Shown here one piece after another: positions 33,313 through 43,476 of a DNA stretch of 48,880 bases. The position numbers were made by a program, and so were the translations under genes. Where the stretch lies: assembly GCA_905182745.1 (NCBI GenBank), contig CAJJCR010000012.1, positions 1-48,880 on the forward strand. The letters are read 5' to 3'. The stretch comes from Bacteroidetes bacterium MED-G20 (GTDB taxonomy: Bacteria > Bacteroidota > Bacteroidia > Flavobacteriales_D > Parvicellaceae). The notes under the pieces were generated by a model. It was not told the DNA's origin, did no database searches, and was given only the letters and a program-made list of their open reading frames with translations. Every line of letters begins with the position of its first letter. Positions within the stretch are counted from its first letter, which is position 1.

Positions 33313-34628
33313 ATGAGTAATTCAGTAAAAGAAAACTTTAAAGTTAAAGACCTCAGTCTTTCTGACTGGGGAAGAAAAGAAATTAGATTAGCAGAAGCAG
33401 AAATGCCAGGGTTAATTTCTTTGAGAGAAGAATACAAAGGGGAATTTCCTCTTAAAGGAGCCAGAATAGCTGGATGCCTTCATATGACTATTCAAACTGC
33501 AGTTCTAATAGAAACTCTTATTGATTTAGGTGCAGAAGTTACTTGGTCTTCATGTAATATATTTTCAACACAAGATCACGCTGCAGCAGCTATTGCCAAA
33601 GAGGGTATTCCAGTATTTGCATGGAAAGGAATGAACGACCAAGAATTTGATTGGTGTATTGAACAAACTCTATTTGCCTTTGAAGACAACCAACCATTGA
33701 ACATGATTTTAGATGATGGCGGAGATTTAACAAATATGGTTTTGGACAACTATCCAGAACTTAGTGAAAGACATTAAAGGTCTTTCTGAAGAAACAACTA
33801 CTGGAGTTCACAGACTTTACGAAAGGATGAAGAATGGAACGCTTCCAATGCCAGCAATTAATATAAATGACTCTGTTACAAAATCGAAATTTGACAACAA
33901 GTACGGTTGCAAAGAATCATTAGTTGATGCAATAAGAAGATCTACCGATGTAATGATGGCTGGTAAAGTAGCAGTAGTTGCAGGTTATGGAGATGTTGGT
34001 AAAGGATCTGCAGCTTCTCTTCAAGGTGCTGGAGCCAGGGTGATAGTTACAGAAATTGATCCTATTTGTGCTCTTCAAGCTGCAATGGATGGTTTTGAAG
34101 TGAAGAAAATGGAAAATGCAGTAGCTGAAGCAGACATAGTGGTTACAGCAACTGGAAATAAAGACATCATTAAAGGAAAGCATTTTGAAATGATGAAAGA
34201 CAAAACCATCGTTTGTAATATCGGACATTTTGACAACGAGATAGATGTTGCTTGGCTTGACGACAATCACGGATCTACCAAAACTACTATCAAACCTCAA
34301 GTGGACATGTACACCATTAATGGTAAAGACGTTATTTTATTAGCCGAAGGGAGATTGGTTAACTTAGGTTGCAACGCCACAGGTCATCCATCGTTTGTAA
34401 TGAGTAACTCGTTCACCAACCAAACACTTAGCTCAACTAGAGCTTTGGAAAAACAGTGATAATTATAAAAACGAAGTTTATATGTTGCCAAAACACCTTG
34501 ATGAAAAAGTTGCCCTTTTACACCTTGCAAAAATTGGTGTAGAATTAGAGACTTTAAGAGACGATCAAGCTGACTATATAGGTGTTAAAGTTGAAGGGCC
34601 ATTCAAGCCAGAATATTACAGATATTAA
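33313..34628 (+). CDS. ahcY: S-adenosylhomocysteinase, frameshifted
   Basis: The enzyme splits S-adenosylhomocysteine to homocysteine and adenosine with bound NAD, keeping methylation running. Marks are [75 protein letters not shown] (NAD loop) and [11 protein letters not shown]. Two shifts are needed. One near 33756-33760 joins [19 protein letters not shown]; the other, near 34428, gives [20 protein letters not shown] and the full C-terminus [11 protein letters not shown]. The total of about 438 residues is normal. Broken frames in this usually essential gene support indel errors. Confidence 0.94.
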
Positions 34629-34649
34629 TTAGCCCATTAGGGTATTTAA

Positions 34650-35134
34650 ATGAATTTTCTAAACAGACTTAAATTTTACCTTGTAGGTTTTATTTTAGGT
34701 CTGTTTTTTGTTTATTCTCTTTTCAATGATAGGGAATGGGACTGGCTACCAGAAAACAAAATAAAAAAATTCCTTTTGGCCAATCCTATCAAAATTAATA
34801 TTGAAAAATCAGAATTTCTAAATATTAATGAGGATTTTTCTAAAAAAATTTTCGATGTTATAATAAACGGTAATATTCTTTTTTCTAAAAGTGAAACCAA
34901 TACCAATACCAAAAACTATTTTTTGGAAAGCAACAATGATACTATTTCTATAGATATTTCATTTGATGATTCTGCATGTAAAGACTTCAATTAATAATCA
35001 AAACTTTACAAGAAATAAAAGAAAAACAACATGTAGACACCAATATATATATGGATAATTTCAACTTTTATAAAGTTTTAGAAAAATTTGAAAAAAAGTA
35101 TAGCAAAGAATTTACTAGAGACCTAGAGAAATAA
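34650..35134 (+). CDS. Membrane-anchored conserved protein, DUF4258-like start, frameshifted
   Basis: The protein starts with an amphipathic head and one membrane segment (FYLVGFILGLFFVYSLF), then WLPENKIKKFLL and the segment FDVIINGNILFSKSETNT, resembling a Bacteroidota family with a DUF4258-like domain. The first frame stops at 34994; the next one continues in frame from about 34991 with IIKTLQEIKEKQHVDT and ends at 35132-35134. This second part does not resemble the first family strongly, so it could also be a separate short gene. It follows ahcY by 21 bases. Function is unknown. Confidence 0.5.
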
Positions 35135-35145
35135 ATCACAATTAA

Positions 35146-35343
35146 TTAGATATTCAAAAAAACTTAAAAACGATTAATATAAACTGGGTTAAATCAAATG
35201 GGTTTACAATTGCAAACCCTTTTTATAGAGGAAGAATAAATATTCAAGAATTAGATTATGAAATCTATATGGAGAAAGGCAATAAAAAAATAAGATTTAA
35301 AAGATTGAAAAAAATAATTCATCAAGAGATTATTCTTTTGTAG
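35146..35343 (+). other. Coding-looking open frame without a start
   Basis: The frame is open from a TAA at 35143-35145 to a TAG at 35341-35343 and reads NWVKSNGFTIANPFYRGRIN, then IQELDYEIYMEKGNKKIRF. The composition looks like protein rather than chance. It has no good start codon and may be the shifted continuation of the preceding gene (shift near 35128), giving a protein of about 230 residues. Its end overlaps the lptG 3' end by 22 bases on the other strand. No family recognised. Confidence 0.35.
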
Positions 35344-36412
35344 AACAAAAAGATAGCCACTATAGAAAAGAAAATATTTGGAAACCAAACTGCCAATATT
35401 GTATTCCAACCAATGTTAACTGCAGCAACTGTAGTCATTTTCATAAAAAATACATATACCAGACCGCAACAAAGTCCTATAACTAAATTCTTTCCAACAC
35501 CTTCTCTTGATTTACGAGATGCTACAGATATTCCTATAACTGTTAAAATGTATGCAGCAAATGGATAAGCTGTTCTTTCATGCCTACTTATGTCAATTTG
35601 AGCAATAGAGTTTCCTTTATTTTCTTCTTTTGCTCTGTATTTAATAAGTTCTGGGGTTGTCATAGCATAGGTAATCTCAGATCTTTGTCCAAGATCAATA
35701 ATATTAAAAGACAAAACTGTATCTATTATATTTTCTTGTTATAAGCTCGTCATTAATCTTTCCAATTTTTCTTATAAAAGTATTTTTAAGCTTCCAATTA
35801 TTTGAGATACTGCCCGCTTCAGCACGCTCAACTTGCATATCACTTTCTAGCTCCCATTGTCCATTTTCATTTTCTTTCCAATTCTCAACCCAAAGCCGTC
35901 TGACTGTGGTAGTATTGCCTATAAATTGCCGATAACTAACAATAGTTCCTTCAGCAATTTCTAAATGAACATCTTTAAAATTGAGCATTATATTTAGTGA
36001 ATTTATTTTCAAAATCTAGCCTGTTCTTATTTGCATAAGGAGCAATATAGTGGTTCATTAAAACTGAGATAATTAATAAAAAAGAAGAAGCAATAATATA
36101 TCTGGAAAACCTCCAAAAACTAACGCCGTTACTTAGAATTGCAACAATTTCTAATCTTTGAGCCATAAAGCTTGTAAACCATAAAACAGACAGGAAAATA
36201 ATTAAAGAGGAGAATAAATTTGCGTAGTGAATAAAGAAGTAAGGGTAGTATTCAGTAATAATTTTATAAAATGTGAGGTTGTTTTCGGGATTAATAAAGT
36301 CTTTTAATTTCTCAGAAACATCAAAAATCATTGAAATACTCATAACAACACCTATCATAAAGACATATGTTCCAAGAAATTTTTTTACAATGAACCAATC
36401 TAATTTTTTCAT
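35322..36412 (-). CDS. lptG: LptF/LptG-family permease, frameshifted
   Basis: LptF/G are the membrane subunits of the LptB2FG transporter that extracts LPS from the inner membrane. The N-terminus KKLDWFIVKKFLGTYVFMIG is typical, followed by two membrane segments and the coupling-helix region FTSFMAQRLEIVAILSNGVS. A periplasmic beta-jellyroll domain lies around 35700-36010, and the C-terminal three segments include SREGVGKNLVIGLCCGLVYV. Two shifts, near 35990 and 35712, divide it into three frames. The joined protein is about 362 residues. It begins eight bases after tgt ends, so the two form one unit. It could equally be named lptF. Confidence 0.85.
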
Positions 36413-36420
36413 TTTAAACT

Positions 36421-37551
36421 TTACAGTCTTTCAACGAGCTTAACAACCATTTTATTTTTCCATTCAGTAAAAGTTCCCTCCTCAATTTTGATTCTAGATT
36501 CGTTTACTAACCACAAATAGAAAGAAAGATTATGGATACTTGCAATTTGAGGACCCAGCATTTCTTTTGAAACAAATAAATGTCTAAGATAAGATCTGGA
36601 ATAACGATTATCAACGCTAGAGAAACCATTGGGATCAATTGCATTAAAATCATTTTCCCACTTTTTATTTTTTATGTTAATAGAGCCCTCTGAAGTAAAT
36701 AACATTCCATTTCTTGCATTTCTTGATGGCATGACACAATCAAACATATCAATACCTAAAGCAATACATTCCAATAAATTAGATGGAGTTCCTACTCCCA
36801 TTAAATATCTTGGTTTGTCAATAGGTAATATAGCACAAACTTCCTCAGTATGCTTGTACATTAAATCATGAGGTTCGCCCACAGAAAGACCGCCAATTGC
36901 ATTGCCTGGCATATCAAAAGATGCAATAACTTCTGCACTTTTTTTTCTAAGATCTGAATAAGTGCTTCCTTGGACAATTGGAAAAAGAACTTGTGAATAA
37001 TTATATTTAGACGGAGTTGAATTAAATCCATCTACACATCTTTTTAGCCAACGATGGGTCATTTCCATAGAATCTTTGGCATAAGAATAATCGCAAGGAT
37101 ACGGGGTACATTCGTCAAAAGCCATGATAATATCTGCACCAATTGATTTTTGAATTTCCATTACATTTTCAGGTGTAAAAAAATGGGAAGATCCGTCAAT
37201 ATGAGATTTAAATTTAACCCCTTCTTCAGTAATTTTTCTTCTTTCTGAAAGACTATAGACCTGATATCCCCCAGAATCCGTTAAAATAGGTCTGTCCCAT
37301 GAAATAAATTTATGTAAGCCCCCTATTTTTTCTAGTGTTTCAATACCTGGTCTTAGATATAAATGGTAAGTATTACCTAAAATTATTTGTGCATTAATTT
37401 GATTTTCTAAATCTCTTTGAGAAACTGATTTAACAGTTCCTGCAGTTCCAACAGGCATAAATATTGGAGTTTTAATCTCACCATGGTCGGTTTTTAGAAT
37501 ACCTGATCTTGCATTTGAATTCTTATCTTTTTTGGAGAGAGTAAAGTTCAT
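36421..37551 (-). CDS. tgt: tRNA-guanine (queuine) transglycosylase
   Basis: Tgt swaps guanine 34 for preQ1 in tRNAs with GUN anticodons. Motifs are PIFMPVGTAGTVKSV, ILGNTYHLYLRPG, LTDSGGYQVYSL, MAFDECTPYP, GGLSVGEP and MFDCVMPSRNARNG. In many bacterial homologues the zinc site follows as CxCxxC before YSRAYLRHL; here the segment is DPNGFSSVDNRYSRSYLRHL, with no cysteine, so the structural zinc site looks absent. The length of 376 residues is normal and the frame is intact. It leads the tgt-lptG pair. Confidence 0.95.
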   Translation of the reverse strand: MNFTLSKKDKNSNARSGILKTDHGEIKTPIFMPVGTAGTVKSVSQRDLENQINAQIILGNTYHLYLRPGIETLEKIGGLHKFISWDRPILTDSGGYQVYSLSERRKITEEGVKFKSHIDGSSHFFTPENVMEIQKSIGADIIMAFDECTPYPCDYSYAKDSMEMTHRWLKRCVDGFNSTPSKYNYSQVLFPIVQGSTYSDLRKKSAEVIASFDMPGNAIGGLSVGEPHDLMYKHTEEVCAILPIDKPRYLMGVGTPSNLLECIALGIDMFDCVMPSRNARNGMLFTSEGSINIKNKKWENDFNAIDPNGFSSVDNRYSRSYLRHLFVSKEMLGPQIASIHNLSFYLWLVNESRIKIEEGTFTEWKNKMVVKLVERL

Positions 37552-37577
37552 AAAACTGTGGATAAACTGCTTTAGAA

Positions 37578-37604
37578 CAAATATAGAACATCTTAATTAA
37601 GCAA
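37578..37604 (-). promoter_or_regulatory. Candidate promoter of tgt-lptG
   Basis: TATATTTG (37578-37585, minus strand) matches the -7 consensus and a TTG at 37602-37604 lies 16 bases upstream, slightly short spacing. The -7 box is 26 bases before the tgt ATG, in the 83-base spacer to the divergent glycosyltransferase gene. Confidence 0.5.
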
Positions 37605-37634
37605 TACTTTTAATTTTTAAATGTTTTAATACAA

Positions 37635-38723
37635 ATGATCTATTCAGAAATTGGTTTTATTTTTCTTATTGCAAGTTTTTTAATTCAATGTTTTTATTTG
37701 TTTTATTTCAGCGCAAGAGTAGCCTTTATCAATGAAAATTTTTAGAGAAAAATGGAATAACTGTAATTATTTGTGCTAGAAATGAAAAAGAAAATCTTAA
37801 AAAAAATCTTCCTTTAGTACTTAATCAAAAATATGACGACTTTGAGGTTGTTGTTGTTAACGATAGGTCTTGGGATGATAGTATTGAAATATTGAACAAT
37901 TTTAAAAATCGATATTCAAACCTTAAAATAGTAGATATTCCAGACAATAAAACCGATAATTTTGGAAAAAAACTAGCAATTACTATTGGAATAAAAGCTG
38001 CTAAAAACAATCATTTATTGTTTACAGATGCAGACTGTCATCCTTTGTCAGAATATTGGATAAATGAAATGAGTAAAGGCTTTGGAGATGAAAAGCAAAT
38101 AGTAATTGGCGTAGGTATATATGAGAAAGAAAAAGGATTTTTAAATAAAATCATAAGATTTGATACAGTTCAAATTGCGATAAACTCATTAGGATATGCA
38201 AAAGCAAAATTAGCCTATATGGGTGTTGGTAGAAATTTAGCTTACCATCAAGATGTTTATTACCTAAACGACGGATTTAAATCTCCATTACCATGTAGAG
38301 TCTGGAGATGATGATCTATTTGTTAATCAAGCATCCAATATAAGCAACACCCAAGTCATATTTAATTCTAAAAGCATGACGATATCAAAACCCAAGAAAG
38401 AATTTAGAAACTGGGTTTATCAAAAAAAAAGACACCATACTACAAATTTTAAATACAAGAAAAAGCACAAATTTTTATTAGGTCTGCAATATTTAAGTGC
38501 ATTAGCTTTTTACTTTTTACTAATATTTTCATTCTTCTCAGCTAATTATTTGAAGATTGGCCTAATTCTATTTACAGTAAGATATTTATTAATTATAGCG
38601 GCAAATTACAAAGCTTTCAAGATTATGATGTGCAAAGATCTTCTTTGGGCATTCCCAATTTATGAAATCATCTTACTATTTTGCCAACCTATCTTTCAAA
38701 TAAATAGAAGAATTAGACTTTAA
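37635..38723 (+). CDS. Family 2 glycosyltransferase, frameshifted
   Basis: The protein transfers a sugar to an envelope acceptor; the donor is unknown. An N-terminal membrane segment (IGFIFLIASFLIQCFYLFYF) is followed, after a shift in the T run near 37738-37742, by GITVIICARNEKENL, the GT-A nucleotide-binding start. VVNDRSWDDS and FTDADCHPLS give the DxD-type site. A second shift near 38294 leads into ESGDDDLFVNQAS, the typical acceptor-base ED/DD motif. Two C-terminal membrane segments close it (LLGLQYLSALAFYFLLIFSF). The total is about 362 residues. Its TAA overlaps the ATG of the sigma factor (TAATG). Confidence 0.88.
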
Positions 38724-39340
38724 TGGAGAAAGAAAAATCGTTGTCACACCTTTCTGAAAAAGCTCAAAAAGATTATGAATTAGTCCAAAGAGCAACAAAG
38801 AATAAGGACCAACAAGCATTTTCTGATTTAATGGATAAGTATAAAGATCCTATATACTATATGTTGCTTAAAATGGTGAACAATAATGATGATGCAGAAG
38901 ATTTAACATTAGAAGCATTTGGAAAAGCATTCAACAAGTTAAACCAATACACACCAAATTTTGCTTTTAGTACTTGGCTATTTACCATTGCAACTAATAA
39001 TTGTATTGATTTTCTAAGAAAAAAAAAGAAAAATGTAATGTCTATTGATAATCGTGTATCAAACAATGACGGAGAGGAATATATGTTTGAGATAAAAAGC
39101 GATGGAATGACACCTGAAGAAATCACAGTAAATGAGCAAAAAATTCAATTAATAAGAAAGTATGTGAAAAAATTAAAACCCAGATACGAAATCTTAGTTG
39201 AAATGAGGTATTTTAAAGAGATGAGCTATGAGGAAATATCCATAGAGTTAGATCTACCACTAGGAACAGTTAAAGCTCAACTATTTAGAGCAAGAGAGTT
39301 TCTTTACAACATAATGAAACACAGTTTTGAAACAATTTGA
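38723..39340 (+). CDS. ECF-type RNA polymerase sigma factor
   Basis: Region 2 is clear (AFSDLMDKYKDPIYYML, DAEDLTLEAFGKAFNKL, FSTWLFTIATNNCIDFLRKK) and region 4 shows LKPRYEILVEMRYFKEMSYE followed by LDLPLGTVKAQLFRARE, the helix-turn-helix. At 205 residues it is a normal group 4 sigma factor. It is coupled by TAATG to a glycosyltransferase and overlaps rsmG by 14 bases. No anti-sigma gene is adjacent, which is usual for this RpoE-like type of Flavobacteriia, so its stimulus cannot be read from context. Confidence 0.93.
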   Translation: MEKEKSLSHLSEKAQKDYELVQRATKNKDQQAFSDLMDKYKDPIYYMLLKMVNNNDDAEDLTLEAFGKAFNKLNQYTPNFAFSTWLFTIATNNCIDFLRKKKKNVMSIDNRVSNNDGEEYMFEIKSDGMTPEEITVNEQKIQLIRKYVKKLKPRYEILVEMRYFKEMSYEEISIELDLPLGTVKAQLFRAREFLYNIMKHSFETI

Positions 39341-39974
39341 TTCAGCAAAAATAATTCAATATTATTTTCCAAACTTAGATCAAAATCAAATACATCAATT
39401 TGAAACTCTTAAAGATCTTTACCTAGATTGGAATTCTAAAATTAACGTGATCAGCAGAAAAGATACAGAGAACTTTTACATAAGACATGTGCTACATTCA
39501 TTGTCTATAGCAAAATTTATTAATTTTAAAAAAAATACAAAAATATTAGATGTTGGAACTGGTGGAGGTTTTCCTGGCATTCCATTAGCTATATATTTTA
39601 AAAACACTTCATTCACATTGGTAGATTCAATTGGGAAAAAAATAAAAGTTGTTGATCAAATTGTAGAGGAATTAGAAATAAAAAATGTTAAATCAAAAAT
39701 TGAAAGAGTTGAAAATTTTACTCAGAAATTTGACTTTATTGTAAGTAGAGCAGTAACCCAGCTTGAAAAATTTTGTCCTTGGATAGAACAAAACATTGCA
39801 AAATCAAATAAAAACGAATTACAAAATGGAATTATTTATTTAAAAGGAGGAGATTTAAAAGAGGAAATACAAAAAGTCTCTAAAAAGTATAATTTTAAAA
39901 TCGAGAAAATTATTAATTATTTTGAAGATTCATTTTTTGAGAGTAAATCAATTTTATACCTATACAAAAAATAA
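39327..39974 (+). CDS. rsmG: 16S rRNA (guanine-527-N7) methyltransferase
   Basis: RsmG (GidB) methylates G527 of 16S rRNA using SAM. The N-terminal helices NVISRKDTENFYIRHVLHSL are followed by the SAM loop ILDVGTGGGFPGIPLAIYF and later FIVSRAVTQLEKF. The length of 215 residues is normal. The start is TTG at 39327 (KQFDSAKIIQYYFP), inside the end of the sigma factor gene, so translation is probably coupled. Confidence 0.95.
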   Translation: MKQFDSAKIIQYYFPNLDQNQIHQFETLKDLYLDWNSKINVISRKDTENFYIRHVLHSLSIAKFINFKKNTKILDVGTGGGFPGIPLAIYFKNTSFTLVDSIGKKIKVVDQIVEELEIKNVKSKIERVENFTQKFDFIVSRAVTQLEKFCPWIEQNIAKSNKNELQNGIIYLKGGDLKEEIQKVSKKYNFKIEKIINYFEDSFFESKSILYLYKK

Positions 39975-40037
39975 ATTTTAACATTTACCTTTTTTTATTT
40001 GAATTAAGCTAATTTAACAGAATAGAAAATTTAATTC

Positions 40038-42116
40038 ATAAAGAAATTGCCTGCTAAACATACTATATTATCCATACTAACCTTTATAACTTTTAATATT
40101 CTTGGGCAGGATCTAGAATCTAGATCTACTGATGTTAAAATTCAAAGGTTATTGTTTCTAATCGAACAAATGTATGTTGAAGAAGTGGATGAAAAAAAAT
40201 TACAAAATGATTTAGTTCTAGGAATGTATAATTACCTAAGACCAATGGCACTTTACCAAACTGATTCCGTATTTAAAATGCTTGGAATTACACCATCTGA
40301 AAAAACCTCCCTAGGTTTTTCAATTAAATTCCAAAAAGGAAAAATTCTTGTAGATAGTGTATTTAAAGGCAGTGGTGCAGACTTATCTAACATCCAAAAA
40401 AATGATCAAATCCTAGAAATTAATAAAAACAAGTTAAAAGATATTTACTATTACTCTGAGTTTAATGAGGTATTATGTGGTGAGATTAAGCTTTATGCAG
40501 GCGGGCAGTTGGGCGAGGAAAAAGATACGCTAGAAATTACTTTTTATTAGAAAAAAAATACCAAATCATCGAGACCAATTGGAGGTGTCTAAATCTAATT
40601 TTGAAAACAACCTCGAAAAATATTCTCAAGGAATTAAATTTTTCGATCTAATGTACCCTGACTCTGTTGATAATTCACTAATTACAGAACATGCAATAAG
40701 ATATATGCTAGAGCAATTAGATCCTCACTCTACTTATATATCATTAAAAGATATTCACGATATGAATGCTCCATTAAAAGGTTCATTTACAGGTGTTGGA
40801 ATTAGATTTCAAATATTTAAAGACACTATTCTAATTGTTCAAGCAATTCCTGGAGGGCCATCTGAAAAAGTAGGTCTAATGGCTGGAGATAAAATCATTA
40901 AAATAAAAGATGAATTAGTTGCAGGCAATGGAATAAAGAATAAGGGAGTAAGAGATAGACTTCTTGGTCCAAAAGGAACTAAAGTTGTAATAGGCATTGT
41001 AAGGGGAAAAAATAAAGAGATTTTGGATTTTGAAATTATTAGAGATAAAATCCCAATTTATAGTGTAGATGCTTCTTATATGGTCAACGAAAATACTGGC
41101 TACATAAAACTCAATAATTTTTCTTCTACAAGTATAAAAGAAATTAAAACTGCTGTATTTAAATTAAAAAGTAAGGGTATGGAAAATCTTGTTCTAGACT
41201 TACAAAATAACGGAGGAGGATATCTAAAGACAGCCGTTGACCTATCAGATGAAATTTTACCAGGATATAGAAAAATTGTTTCTACCAAAGGGAGGAAATT
41301 TCCTGAGAAAACCTATTCAGGAAATAAAACAGGATTACTTGAGAAAGGAAAAGTTATTGTCCTTGTCAACGAAAGTAGTGCTAGTGCAAGTGAAATAGTC
41401 AGTGGCGCTATACAAGACTGGGACAGAGGATTAATTGTAGGAAGAAGAACATTTGGAAAAGGACTTGTTCAAAAGCCAATTCAATTGCCAGATGGAACAC
41501 AAGCAAGAATTACAACATCTAAATATTACACTCCAAGCGGAAGATGCATCCAAAAACCTTACAACAAAGGATCTATGGCCTACAGAAAAGAAAAGTATAG
41601 TAGGTATAAGTCCAGGTGCAGACCTAAGCGAAGACAGCATAAAAAACAACAAGAACGAAGAATTCAATACTCTTTTAAAAAATAGAATAGTTTATGGTGG
41701 AGGTGGTATTGTGCCAGATTATTTCGTCCCACTAGATACGACTGGAACGAGCGATTATTTCAGCAAACTTATCAGAAAAGGGGTATTTAATCAATTTGCT
41801 TTGTATTGGGTAAACAAAAATAGATCTTCTTTAGAAAAAAAATATTTTCAAATTTGAAAAGTATAAAAAGGATTTTAACAGTAAAAATATAACTACTGAA
41901 TTAATAAATTTTGCAAAAAAAGAAGGTATAGAATTTAATAAACCTGAATTTGAAGATTCTAGAAATACTATTGAGATTCGATTAAAAGCAAATATTGCTC
42001 AAGACTTATTCGATTACAAAAGATTTTATGAAATAATCAATGAATTAAATGCTCCATTGCAAAAATCACTTGAAATTTTGAAAAATAACAAAGGGTTTTA
42101 TAATTTAGCAAACTAA
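40038..42116 (+). CDS. C-terminal processing protease (S41) with duplicated PDZ module, frameshifted
   Basis: The periplasmic protease has a signal peptide (HTILSILTFITFNILGQ), a first module with a degenerate PDZ (LGFSIKFQKGKILVDSVFKG then KNDQILEINKN), a second module with PDZ (GVGIRFQIFKDTILIVQAIP, AGDKIIKIKDE), and the S41 core: VLDLQNNGGGYL, catalytic Ser in NESSASASEIVSGA (41371-41406) and Lys in RTFGKGLVQ. Three shifts occur: near 40548, near 41590, and in the A run near 41837-41844. The tail runs to 42116. The start is either TTG 40047 or ATA 40038, which would read (M)KKLPAKHT. Joined length is about 690 residues, longer than plain family members. Confidence 0.88.
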
Positions 42117-42125
42117 AAAAAATTT

Positions 42126-42677
42126 ATGAAAGACAAGTCTAATATAGCAATTGCAATTTCTTTAGTTGCATTTTTTATTTCTCTTTACAGTATAACCTCA
42201 ACAACTAATAATGAGGATATTTTCACTAAATCACCAAATAAAACATACATATCTCCTGACCCTGAAGCCAAAAGCAAGATAGATAATATAGAAAAAAACA
42301 TTCGAGAAAATCCATTTACTCCTACAATGGATGGTTCTTCTAAATTACCTAAAACAAATATTAAATTTGCAACCGATCTTCATAAATTTGGAAATGTAGA
42401 CGTTAATTCTGAGAATAAATATTCTTTCACCTTTAAAAATTCTGGAAGCGAACCGCTTAAAATCTCAAATGCAAAGGGATCATGTGGATGCACTGTCCCT
42501 AACTGGCCAAAAGAACCAATTCTTCCAGGTGAAAGTAGTGAAATTGAAGTTGTTTTTAGACCATCTAAAGGTCAAGCTGGTAGCAAGCAAACCAAAACTG
42601 TAACAGTTTCTGCAAATACGTCCCCTGAAAATACAATTCTTAAAATAACTGCTTTTGTTAATAAAACAGCTGAATAG
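42126..42677 (+). CDS. DUF1573 domain protein
   Basis: An N-terminal membrane anchor or signal (IAIAISLVAFFISLYSI) is followed by a disordered linker rich in Pro, Ser and Lys. The DUF1573 Ig-like domain contains HKFGNVDVNSENKYSFTFKN, then GSCGCTVPNWPKEPILPGES and EIEVVFRPS. The CGC motif is typical. The family is abundant in Bacteroidota envelopes and poorly characterised. It starts nine bases after the protease gene and overlaps the next gene by up to 23 bases, implying one transcript. Confidence 0.88.
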   Translation: MKDKSNIAIAISLVAFFISLYSITSTTNNEDIFTKSPNKTYISPDPEAKSKIDNIEKNIRENPFTPTMDGSSKLPKTNIKFATDLHKFGNVDVNSENKYSFTFKNSGSEPLKISNAKGSCGCTVPNWPKEPILPGESSEIEVVFRPSKGQAGSKQTKTVTVSANTSPENTILKITAFVNKTAE

Positions 42678-43476
42678 TTTATTTAAATTTTTATTTGTTT
42701 TATTAGTTTTTGACTTATCGGCCCAAACAAATTGTATTTACAATAATCTTCCTTTTATAGCTGGCGAAGAAGTTATATATGATATTGAATATTTAATGAG
42801 TAAAACATGGGTTTCTGCTGGAAAAGTAAGGTTCAAAGTAGAAGATTCGATATATAAAAATCAACCATGTCTATATTTGGAAGGAAAAGGAAGGACCTTG
42901 AAAAATTATGACTGGTTTTTTAAAGTTAGAGATAAATATGCATCCTTTATTTCAAAAAAAACTTCACTTCCAGTTCACTTCACAAGAAGAGTCAGAGAAG
43001 GCGATTTTAAGCTAGACTACGATTATGATTTTGACTATGATAGAAATCTAGCTTATATTTTAGATTTCAAAAATAAACAATCTACAAAAGATACTTTAGA
43101 TATAATAAATTGCAGTTTTGATATTATGAGTTCTGTATATTTTTGTAGAGCTATAAACTTTAATAAATACCAAAAAGACGATACTATTCCATTAAATATA
43201 GTTTTAGACAAACAAGTTTATGAAAACATAAATATTATTTATAAAGGAAAAAATAAAGTAACTAATCAGAATAAAAAATCTATAAATTGTATCCATTTTC
43301 AGATTAAACTAATTGAAGGAACTATTTTTAAAGCCAATGAAACTATGGATGTTTTTGTGAGTGACGACGCGAATAGAATTCCAATTTATGTAGAAGCAGA
43401 GATTCTTGTAGGTTCTATTAAAGTTTACTCTAAAATTATAAAAGGTACTAAAGTGCCAATGAATTATTTAGACTGA
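42661..43476 (+). CDS. DUF3108 domain protein
   Basis: The protein has a signal peptide (LFKFLFVLLVFDLSAQ) and the DUF3108 lipocalin-like beta domain: NLPFIAGEEVIYDIEYLM, AGKVRFKVEDS, EGKGRTLKNYDWFFKVRDKY and FTRRVREGDFKLDYDYDF. Members are periplasmic proteins of unknown function that may bind lipids. The usual start would be an ATG before KQLNSLF; instead the sequence has ATA at 42661 followed by AAACAGCTG. A TTG at 42655 is the only accepted alternative start. Its 3' end overlaps the convergent proline dehydrogenase gene by nine bases. Confidence 0.88.
   Translation: MKQLNSLFKFLFVLLVFDLSAQTNCIYNNLPFIAGEEVIYDIEYLMSKTWVSAGKVRFKVEDSIYKNQPCLYLEGKGRTLKNYDWFFKVRDKYASFISKKTSLPVHFTRRVREGDFKLDYDYDFDYDRNLAYILDFKNKQSTKDTLDIINCSFDIMSSVYFCRAINFNKYQKDDTIPLNIVLDKQVYENINIIYKGKNKVTNQNKKSINCIHFQIKLIEGTIFKANETMDVFVSDDANRIPIYVEAEILVGSIKVYSKIIKGTKVPMNYLD

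Noticed and set aside
33920-34300. Long minus-strand open frames within ahcY
   Set aside because: They are antisense to the conserved NAD-binding part of ahcY.
41437-41857. Two overlapping genes at the end of the S41 protease
   Set aside because: The second frame continues the same protease (VYGGGGIVPDYFVPLDT), so this is one gene with an indel.
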